Part shown: piece by piece, positions 6,664 to 16,222 of the stretch | Numbering within the stretch: position 1 is the first letter of the stretch | Layout: every line of letters begins with the position of its first letter | Source: Microbacterium sp. | GTDB lineage: Bacteria; Actinomycetota; Actinomycetes; Actinomycetales; Microbacteriaceae | Direction: 5' to 3' | DNA: 16,222 nt | Assembly (NCBI GenBank): GCA_003524435.1 | Contig: DQHP01000061.1 | Coordinates: 215-16,436 of the forward strand | Notes under the pieces: generated by a model | What the model was told of the DNA's origin: nothing | Databases searched by the model: none | What the model saw: the letters and a program-made list of their open reading frames with translations, nothing else | Translations under genes and position numbers: made by a program

Positions 6664-8349
6664 ATGAGCAAAGAAAATAAGAACATGGATGCTCCGCTGC
6701 TGTCGGTCAAGGATCTGGCCGTCGACTTCAACACTATGGACGGCGTCGTGCATGCCGTCGAAGGTGTTGACCTGGAGATCTCTGAGGGCCAGACCGTCGC
6801 GATTGTGGGAGAGTCCGGTTCGGGCAAGTCCACGACCGCGATGGCGATCATCGGGCTTCTTGCCGGTGGCGGACGCATCGCTGGTGGCAGCGTCCGTCTT
6901 GACGGACGCGATATCACCAAGGCATCCGAGAACGAGCTGCGCGCGATTCGTGGACGTGACATCGGTCTGGTCCCGCAGGATCCGATGTCCAATCTCAACC
7001 CGGTCGCCAAGATCGGCACCCAGGTGGCGGAGACGCTGCTCGCGCACGGCCTCGCGAACAGACAGAACGTCTCGCAGAAGGTTGTGGAAGCGCTCGAGGC
7101 CGCCGGTCTTCCTGATGCGGCATCGCGTGCCAAGCAGTATCCGCATGAGTTCTCTGGCGGTATGCGGCAGCGCGCGCTGATCGCGATTGGCCTGGCGTGC
7201 AAGCCGCGGCTGCTGATCGCGGATGAGCCCACGAGTGCGCTGGATGTCACGGTGCAGCAGACGATCCTTGACCAGATCGGCGAGATGACGCGCGAGCTCG
7301 GCACCGCCGTGCTGCTGATCACACACGATCTGGGCCTCGCTGCCGAACGCGCGGAACGAGTCATCGTGATGCACCGCGGAAAGGTGGTGGAGCAGGGCGA
7401 CGCGCGACAGATTCTTGAGGATCCGCAGCATCCCTACACGAAGTCACTCGTGGCCGCAGCGCCATCGGTGGCCGTGGCCCGCCTGCAGCCTGCGGCGTTC
7501 CGCGTCGAGGATCGGGATGCCGCAGCGTCGGCCCCTGCGCCTGCCGGCGGGCCCGCGGCATCCGACAACATCGTTGAGATCGAGAACCTCACTAAGGTGT
7601 ATCCGGTTCGTGGACGTGGCGATGATTTCGTCGCAGTGAACGATGTGTCGCTGGTGATTCCACGAGGCGAGACCGTCGCGATCGTGGGGGAGTCGGGGTC
7701 GGGGAAGACCACGACGGCACGGATGCTGCTGAAAGTCGTCGAGCCGACAAGCGGCCTCATCAAATACGAGGGCAAGGACATCTCCTCGCTCAGCCGTGCG
7801 GAGACCCGCGACTTCCGCCAGCGCGTGCAGCCGATCTTCCAGGACCCGTACTCGAGTCTGAATCCGATGTTCACGATCGAGCGACTGATCGGTGAACCGC
7901 TGGAGTTCTACAAGCGCGGCAGTTCGGCGGAGCGCCGCAAGCGCGTCCGGCAATTGCTCGACGACGTGGCGTTGCCGCAGTCAATGCTGAGGCGGTATCC
8001 GGCTGAGCTCTCTGGCGGTCAGCGTCAGCGTATTGCGATCGCCAGGGCGCTGGCACTCTCTCCTGATTTGATCGTCTGCGATGAGCCCGTCTCCGCGCTG
8101 GATGTGCTGGTGCAGGATCAGATTCTGACCCTGCTCGGCGACCTGCAGAGCGAGTACGGACTCAGCTACTTGTTCATCTCGCACGACCTCGCCGTCGTGA
8201 GGTTGATCAGTGACTACGTGTGTGTGATGAAGGATGGTGCGCTGGTAGAAGCGGCCACCTCAGAGGAGATCTTTACGAACCCTCGCGATCCGTACACGCG
8301 GCGCCTGCTGGCATCCATCCCCGGCAACGAGCTCAACATCGCCTCCTGA
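6664..8349 (+). CDS. Fused DppD-DppF ABC importer ATPase with two nucleotide-binding domains
   Basis: The 561-residue cytoplasmic protein powers the importer and joins both ATPase halves in one chain. Domain 1 (about 12-265) has Walker A GESGSGKS (49-56), Q-loop VPQDPMSNLNP, signature SGGMRQR (164-170), Walker B LLIADE (183-188) and switch His221. An Ala/Pro-rich linker (270-303) follows. Domain 2 (about 304-555) has GESGSGKT (342-349), FQDPYSSLNP, LSGGQRQR (449-456), LIVCDE (469-474) and His507. Both domains carry the HPYTK / DPYTR motif of the oligopeptide/dipeptide C-terminal region. Both catalytic sites look complete. ATG 6664 is chosen because GAGGG (6650-6654) precedes it; GTG 6616 in the same frame lies inside dppC. 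Last gene of the operon; no terminator is obvious after it. Confidence 0.92.
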   Translation: MSKENKNMDAPLLSVKDLAVDFNTMDGVVHAVEGVDLEISEGQTVAIVGESGSGKSTTAMAIIGLLAGGGRIAGGSVRLDGRDITKASENELRAIRGRDIGLVPQDPMSNLNPVAKIGTQVAETLLAHGLANRQNVSQKVVEALEAAGLPDAASRAKQYPHEFSGGMRQRALIAIGLACKPRLLIADEPTSALDVTVQQTILDQIGEMTRELGTAVLLITHDLGLAAERAERVIVMHRGKVVEQGDARQILEDPQHPYTKSLVAAAPSVAVARLQPAAFRVEDRDAAASAPAPAGGPAASDNIVEIENLTKVYPVRGRGDDFVAVNDVSLVIPRGETVAIVGESGSGKTTTARMLLKVVEPTSGLIKYEGKDISSLSRAETRDFRQRVQPIFQDPYSSLNPMFTIERLIGEPLEFYKRGSSAERRKRVRQLLDDVALPQSMLRRYPAELSGGQRQRIAIARALALSPDLIVCDEPVSALDVLVQDQILTLLGDLQSEYGLSYLFISHDLAVVRLISDYVCVMKDGALVEAATSEEIFTNPRDPYTRRLLASIPGNELNIAS

Positions 8350-8418
8350 TCAGGGTGCTCTGACCCACGCGCTCAACTCGCTTTTACCAGCGCATCCGAA
8401 GAACGTCAAGGATTGCGC

Positions 8419-8447
8419 TTGCCATGTCGCGAAATTCGTCGTATAGT
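8419..8447 (+). promoter_or_regulatory. SigA-type promoter of rpoBC
   Basis: TTGCCA (8419-8424) and TATAGT (8442-8447) are separated by the ideal 17 nt. Each hexamer matches the housekeeping consensus at five of six bases. Transcription should begin near 8453-8455, giving a leader of about 120 nt before the TTG start. Confidence 0.7.
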
Positions 8448-8507
8448 TGATCGTTGCGCCTCGGTTCTCCCTGCCCTCATATGGTGGTCGGCAGTTGTTG
8501 AGCATAC

Positions 8508-8519
8508 GAGTGCGCACTC
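8508..8519. repeat. 12-bp perfect palindrome in the rpoB leader
   Basis: GAGTGCGCACTC is fully symmetric. It lies about 55 bases after the predicted transcription start. It could be an operator for a dimeric regulator. A few 12-bp palindromes are expected by chance in 16 kb, so the evidence rests mainly on its position. Confidence 0.35.
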
Positions 8520-8543
8520 CACCTGACGACAAAGGAATCGAGA

Positions 8544-8557
8544 AGCCCTGCGGGGCT
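8544..8557 (+). promoter_or_regulatory. Small hairpin just upstream of the rpoB ribosome site
   Basis: AGCCC and GGGCT form a 5-bp stem around a TGCG loop. It ends three bases before the GGAGG ribosome site (8561-8565). It may affect ribosome loading; this is an inference from position alone. Confidence 0.35.
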
Positions 8558-8560
8558 CAC

Positions 8561-8576
8561 GGAGGTTATTCCCTTG
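8561..8576 (+). promoter_or_regulatory. Ribosome binding site and TTG start of rpoB
   Basis: GGAGG (8561-8565), an 8-nt gap and TTG (8574-8576) define the start. There is no in-frame ATG near the conserved beginning (MAAAPNAST) that could replace it. Confidence 0.8.
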
Positions 8577-11500
8577 GCTGCTGCTCCCAACGCATCCACA
8601 TCCACCACCAACAAGAACGGACGCGGAGCATCCCGTCTTTCGTTCGCGAAGGTCTCAGACACGCTGACGGTCCCTGACCTTCTTGCGTTGCAGACAGAGT
8701 CCTTCGACTGGCTTGTCGGCAACGACACCTGGAAGGCTCGCCTCGCTGAAGGCAAGAAGGCCGGCCGCAAGGACCTCAACGAGTTCAGCGGTCTGGAGGA
8801 GATCTTCGAGGAGATCTCTCCGATCGAAGACCTCAGCGAGACCATGCAGCTGAGCTTCACAAACCCCTACCTCGAGCCGGAGAAGTACTCGATTGACGAG
8901 TGCAAGGAGCGTGGCAAGACATACGCCGCTCCGCTCTACGTCGAGGCTGAGTTCATGAATCACCAGACCGGTGAGATCAAGACTCAGACCGTCTTCATGG
9001 GTGACTTCCCGTTGCAGACGACCAAGGGAACGTTCATCATCAACGGCACCGAGCGTGTCGTTGTCTCCCAGCTCGTGCGCTCGCCGGGTGTCTACTTCGA
9101 CAAGACCCCTGACAAGACCTCTGACAAGGACATCGTCTCCGCTCGCGTGATCCCGAGCCGTGGCGCATGGCTCGAGTTCGAGATCGACAAGCGCGACCAG
9201 GTCGGTGTGCGCATCGACCGCAAGCGCAAGCAGTCCGTCACGGTCTTCCTGAAGGCCCTCGGCATGACCAGCGAAGAGATCCTCGCTGAGTTCAGCGGCT
9301 TCCCCTCCATCGAGGAGACGCTGGCCAAGGACACCATCCTCACGAAGGAAGATGCGCTCCGCGACATCTACCGCAAGCTCCGTCCGGGCGAGCAGGTTGC
9401 CGCTGAGGCTGCCCGCGCCCTGCTGGACAACTTCTACTTCAACTCAAAGCGCTACGACCTTGCGAAGGTTGGTCGCTACAAGATCAACCAGAAGCTCGGC
9501 CTGAACCAGCCACTGGACTCCTCGGTTCTGACCGTCGAAGACATCGTTGAAACCATCAAGTACCTCGTGCGTCTGCACCGTGGCGATGAGACCTTCACCG
9601 GCTTCCGCAACGGCAAGAAGGCCGAGATGCGTATGGCGACCGACGACATCGACAACTTCGGTAACCGTCGTATCCGCGCCGTTGGCGAGCTCATCCAGAA
9701 CCAGGTCCGCACGGGTCTTTCCCGTATGGAGCGCGTCGTTCGCGAGCGCATGACCACGCAGGACATCGAGGCGATCACGCCGCAGACCCTGATCAACGTG
9801 CGCCCCGTCGTCGCCGCGATCAAGGAGTTCTTCGGAACGTCGCAGCTGTCGCAGTTCATGGACCAGAACAACCCGCTCGCGGGTCTGACCCACAAGCGTC
9901 GCCTTTCGGCGCTGGGCCCTGGTGGTCTGTCCCGTGACCGCGCAGGTGTTGAGGTTCGTGACGTTCACCCGTCGCACTACGGCCGCATGTGCCCGATTGA
10001 GACTCCTGAAGGCCCGAACATTGGTCTGATCGGCTCGCTCGCCACCTTCGCGCGCATCAACTCCTTCGGTTTCATCGAGACCCCGTACCGTCGCGTTGTC
10101 GACGCGAAGGCAACCGACCAGATCGACTACCTCACGGCTGCCGAAGAGGTTGACTTCAACATTGCTCAGGCCAACGCGCCGCTGGGCAAGGACGGTTCGT
10201 TCCTCGAGAGCCACGTGCTGGCACGCCCCAAGGGCGGTAACGGTGAGGTCGACATGTTCGAGCCCGCCGAAATCGGCTACATGGACGTTTCGCCGCGCCA
10301 GATGGTGTCGGTTGCAACCTCGCTCGTGCCGTTCCTTGAGCACGATGACGCTCAGCGCGCGCTCATGGGCGCCAACATGCAGCGTCAGGCTGTGCCGCTG
10401 CTGCGCAGCGACTCGCCGCTGGTCGGTACCGGTATGGAGGGCTTTGCGGCTATTGACGCCGGAGACGTTCTCTCTGCCGAAAAGGCCGGTGTTGTCACTG
10501 AGGTCTCTGCAGACCGCGTCGTCGTCACCCTCGACGAGGGCGGCACGCAGGAATACCACCTGCGTAAGTTCGACCGCTCCAACCAGGGCACGTCGTACAA
10601 CCAGAAGGTCCTCGTTTCCGAGGGCGAGCGCGTCGAGGTCAACGAGGTCATCGCTGATGGCCCCGCGACCCAGAACGGTGAGCTCGCACTGGGTAAGAAC
10701 CTCCTCGTCGCGTTCATGACGTGGGAAGGTTACAACTTCGAGGATGCGATCATCCTCAGCCAGGACCTCGTAAAGGACGACACTCTCTCCTCGATTCACA
10801 TCGAAGAGTACGAGGTTGACTCCCGCGACACGAAGCTCGGCAAGGAGGAGATCACCCGTGACCTCCCCAACGTCAGCCCTGAGCTGCTGAAGGACCTCGA
10901 CGAGCGCGGCATCATCCGCATCGGCGCTGAGGTTCGCCCTGGCGACATCCTCGTCGGCAAGGTCACGCCGAAGGGTGAGACCGAGCTGTCGGCGGAAGAG
11001 CGCCTGCTGCGCGCGATCTTCAACGAGAAGAGCCGCGAAGTCCGTGACACCTCGCTGAAGGTGCCCCACGGTGAGCAGGGCACGATCATCGCTGTCAAGG
11101 AGTTCAACGCGGAAGATGGCGATGACGAGCTCGGCTCCGGCGTCAACCGCCGCGTCGTGGTCTACATCGCTCAGAAGCGCAAGATCACCGAGGGTGACAA
11201 GCTTGCTGGCCGTCACGGCAACAAGGGTGTCATCGCGAAGATCCTCCCGATCGAGGACATGCCGTTCCTTCCGGACGGCACCCCGGTCGACATCGTGTTG
11301 AACCCGCTGGGTATCCCCGGTCGAATGAACTTCGGTCAGGTGCTCGAGACGCACCTCGGGTGGATCGCCAAGCAGGGCTGGAAGGTCGAAGGCAAGCCTG
11401 AGTGGGCTGCGACTCTGCCTGAGGACGCCTTCGAGGCTGCCCCTGGCACCAAGGTTGCAACCCCGGTGTTCGACGGTGCAGAAGAGCACGAGATCGCAGG

Positions 11501-12074
11501 TCTCCTCGATTCCACACTGCCGACACGCGACGGTGTGCGCATGATCGACTCAACCGGTAAGACGCAGCTGTTCGACGGCCGCTCCGGTGAGCCGTTCCCG
11601 GCGCCGATCTCGGTGGGCTACATGTACATCCTGAAGCTGCACCACCTGGTCGACGACAAGATCCACGCACGTTCGACGGGTCCGTACTCGATGATCACCC
11701 AGCAGCCGCTGGGTGGTAAGGCGCAGTTCGGTGGACAGCGCTTCGGTGAGATGGAAGTGTGGGCGCTCGAGGCCTACGGCGCGGCATACGCGCTCCAGGA
11801 GCTCCTCACGATCAAGTCCGACGACATCCTTGGCCGCGTCAAGGTGTACGAGGCGATCGTCAAGGGCGAGAACATCCAGGAGCCTGGAATCCCCGAGTCG
11901 TTCAAGGTGCTCATGAAGGAGATGCAGTCGCTCTGCCTGAACGTCGAGGTCCTCTCGGCTGACGGTACGACGGTCAACCTCCGTGACACCGATGACGAGG
12001 CATTCCGCGCTGCGGAAGAGCTCGGCATCAACATCTCCAGCCGTTTCGAGTCCGCCTCGATCGACGAGATCTGA
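8574..12074 (+). CDS. rpoB: DNA-directed RNA polymerase subunit beta
   Basis: The 1166-residue beta subunit forms one jaw of the RNA polymerase active-site cleft and is of usual actinobacterial length. The rifampicin-binding region starts at about residue 421 (GTSQLSQFMDQNNPLAG, then THKRRLSALGPGG). Asp430, His440 and Ser445 occupy the positions most often changed in resistant mutants, and all are wild type, so a rifampicin-sensitive target is predicted. Further landmarks are MCPIETPEGPNIGLI, GYNFEDAI, the GRHGNKGV active-site segment, and the C-terminal GGKAQFGGQRFGEMEVWALE. The start is TTG 8574 with a strong GGAGG site. It is followed after 54 bp by rpoC with no terminator between, so the two are co-transcribed. 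Confidence 0.99.
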   Translation: MAAAPNASTSTTNKNGRGASRLSFAKVSDTLTVPDLLALQTESFDWLVGNDTWKARLAEGKKAGRKDLNEFSGLEEIFEEISPIEDLSETMQLSFTNPYLEPEKYSIDECKERGKTYAAPLYVEAEFMNHQTGEIKTQTVFMGDFPLQTTKGTFIINGTERVVVSQLVRSPGVYFDKTPDKTSDKDIVSARVIPSRGAWLEFEIDKRDQVGVRIDRKRKQSVTVFLKALGMTSEEILAEFSGFPSIEETLAKDTILTKEDALRDIYRKLRPGEQVAAEAARALLDNFYFNSKRYDLAKVGRYKINQKLGLNQPLDSSVLTVEDIVETIKYLVRLHRGDETFTGFRNGKKAEMRMATDDIDNFGNRRIRAVGELIQNQVRTGLSRMERVVRERMTTQDIEAITPQTLINVRPVVAAIKEFFGTSQLSQFMDQNNPLAGLTHKRRLSALGPGGLSRDRAGVEVRDVHPSHYGRMCPIETPEGPNIGLIGSLATFARINSFGFIETPYRRVVDAKATDQIDYLTAAEEVDFNIAQANAPLGKDGSFLESHVLARPKGGNGEVDMFEPAEIGYMDVSPRQMVSVATSLVPFLEHDDAQRALMGANMQRQAVPLLRSDSPLVGTGMEGFAAIDAGDVLSAEKAGVVTEVSADRVVVTLDEGGTQEYHLRKFDRSNQGTSYNQKVLVSEGERVEVNEVIADGPATQNGELALGKNLLVAFMTWEGYNFEDAIILSQDLVKDDTLSSIHIEEYEVDSRDTKLGKEEITRDLPNVSPELLKDLDERGIIRIGAEVRPGDILVGKVTPKGETELSAEERLLRAIFNEKSREVRDTSLKVPHGEQGTIIAVKEFNAEDGDDELGSGVNRRVVVYIAQKRKITEGDKLAGRHGNKGVIAKILPIEDMPFLPDGTPVDIVLNPLGIPGRMNFGQVLETHLGWIAKQGWKVEGKPEWAATLPEDAFEAAPGTKVATPVFDGAEEHEIAGLLDSTLPTRDGVRMIDSTGKTQLFDGRSGEPFPAPISVGYMYILKLHHLVDDKIHARSTGPYSMITQQPLGGKAQFGGQRFGEMEVWALEAYGAAYALQELLTIKSDDILGRVKVYEAIVKGENIQEPGIPESFKVLMKEMQSLCLNVEVLSADGTTVNLRDTDDEAFRAAEELGINISSRFESASIDEI

Positions 12075-12118
12075 CGCGCGGCTCTGCCCCCGTCTGATCA
12101 AAGAATTTATTGAGACAC

Positions 12119-12128
12119 AGGAGAACTA

Positions 12129-12131
<3 letters not shown>
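12119..12131 (+). promoter_or_regulatory. Ribosome binding site and GTG start of rpoC
   Basis: AGGAG (12119-12123), a 5-nt gap and GTG (12129-12131) set the start. The encoded MLESNTFDELRIGLA matches the usual actinobacterial RpoC N-terminus. Confidence 0.8.
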
Positions 12132-16004
<3,873 letters not shown>

Positions 16005-16015
16005 TTGAGGCGAGA

Positions 16016-16039
16016 GCCGAGCGAGCTTGCTCGTTCGGC
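16016..16039 (+). terminator. First hairpin after rpoC
   Basis: GCCGAGCGAGC (16016-16026) and GCTCGTTCGGC (16029-16039) pair over 11 positions with one G-T wobble and a nominal 2-nt loop, in practice about ten pairs or fewer closing a 4-nt loop. It lies 11 bp after the rpoC stop codon and has no T-tract. It may be an RNA 3'-end structure or a partial terminator. Confidence 0.5.
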
Positions 16040-16052
16040 CGAGCCGATTGAA

Positions 16053-16083
16053 AGTTGTCGAGCGACGAAGTCGCGACACAACT
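16053..16083 (+). terminator. Second hairpin after rpoC
   Basis: AGTTGT (16053-16058) pairs with ACAACT (16078-16083), and GCGAC (16062-16066) with GTCGC (16070-16074) around a GAA loop. A 3-by-3 internal loop separates the two helices. There is no T-tract. Together with its neighbours it suggests a compound 3' end for the rpoBC transcript. Confidence 0.45.
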
Positions 16084-16099
16084 GAGCGTTAGCTGATTA

Positions 16100-16141
16100 A
16101 GCGAAGGCCCTGCACCTCTTCGGAGGCGCAGGGCCTTCGCT
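16100..16141 (+). terminator. Strong hairpin terminator of the rpoBC operon
   Basis: AGCGAAGGCCCTGC (16100-16113) is perfectly complementary to GCAGGGCCTTCGCT (16128-16141). After one A-C mismatch the stem continues as CCTC/GAGG and closes with a TTCG tetraloop (16119-16122), an exceptionally stable loop type. The total is 18 pairs. No T-run follows on the + strand, as is frequent in GC-rich actinobacteria. The symmetry would let it act on both strands. Confidence 0.8.
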
Positions 16142-16222
16142 GCGTGTCCGCCCCGGCTTTAGGCGGCCCAGGCGAGATAGGTTCGGTCGGCTATGGAAGG
16201 GCGAATTCAAGCGGCGATTGCA
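16142..16222. other. Unassigned right edge
   Basis: No gene can be supported in these 81 bases. An ATG at 16193 opens ten codons (MEGRIQAAIA) that run off the edge, but no clear ribosome site precedes it. It could be the start of the next gene. Confidence 0.3.

Larger units (their letters stand above)
8350..8573 (+). other. Intergenic region with rpoB promoter and leader
   Basis: This is the longest gap in the window (224 bp). Bases 8350-8418 after the importer operon contain only weak complementarity (GGGT/ACCC around 8354-8367) and no convincing terminator. The promoter is at 8419-8447. The leader, about 120 nt, holds a 12-bp palindrome (8508-8519), a small hairpin (8544-8557) and the GGAGG ribosome site (8561-8565). 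Confidence 0.7.

Noticed and set aside
8481..8501. Six-codon upstream ORF (MVVGSC) in the rpoB leader
   Set aside because: No Shine-Dalgarno site precedes the ATG, and so short a frame is expected by chance.
8447..8677. Possible leader peptide ahead of rpoB
   Set aside because: Its TTG start overlaps the -10 hexamer, there is no ribosome site, and it runs into rpoB in another frame.
9444..11489. 681-codon open frame antisense to rpoB
   Set aside because: It lies wholly inside rpoB. Its product is rich in Arg, Leu, Val and Asp with no domain, as expected from the reverse of biased GC-rich codons.
16193..16222. Possible gene start at the right edge
   Set aside because: Only ten codons are visible and no clear ribosome site is present; there is too little to call a gene.

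Overview
The window is GC-rich actinobacterial chromosome. It is most likely from the family Microbacteriaceae (Microbacterium-like). This is judged from the RpoB and RpoC sequences, the actinobacterial coiled-coil insertion in RpoC, GTG and TTG starts with strong Shine-Dalgarno sites, and a marked excess of the hexamer GGATGC/GCATCC. The genus is an inference; no search was run.

Left part (1-2762): the 3' part of a ComB-like (2-phosphosulfolactate phosphatase family) gene enters from the left edge on the + strand. It converges on three - strand genes, read 2762 to 740: a spermidine-synthase-like SAM-fold protein, a small TPR-type helical-repeat protein, and an SprT-like zinc protein. The convergent gap (597-739) holds a 40-bp tandem duplication and a short inverted repeat.

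Middle part (2763-8349): a divergent intergenic region leads into a complete peptide/oligopeptide-type ABC importer operon. The order is lipoprotein substrate-binding protein, DppB-like permease, DppC-like permease, and one fused DppD-DppF ATPase with two nucleotide-binding domains. A 12-bp perfect inverted repeat lies between the binding-protein gene and the first permease gene. From the first permease on, the genes overlap or nearly touch, so they are probably translationally coupled.

Right part (8350-16222): a good SigA-type promoter (TTGCCA, 17-nt spacer, TATAGT) with a leader of about 120 nt drives rpoB (TTG start) and rpoC (GTG start). These encode the beta and beta' subunits of RNA polymerase and both are intact. 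After rpoC come three hairpins in a row. The last is a very strong stem with a TTCG tetraloop and no T-tract, and is probably the operon terminator. The final 80 bases hold nothing that can be supported.

No stretch longer than 300 bases lacks a gene; the longest gap is 8350-8573. There is no sign of CRISPR, phage, transposon, tRNA or rRNA. The window looks like ordinary core chromosome. I found no previously undescribed system; the points worth checking are mostly non-coding structures and three little-characterised small genes.
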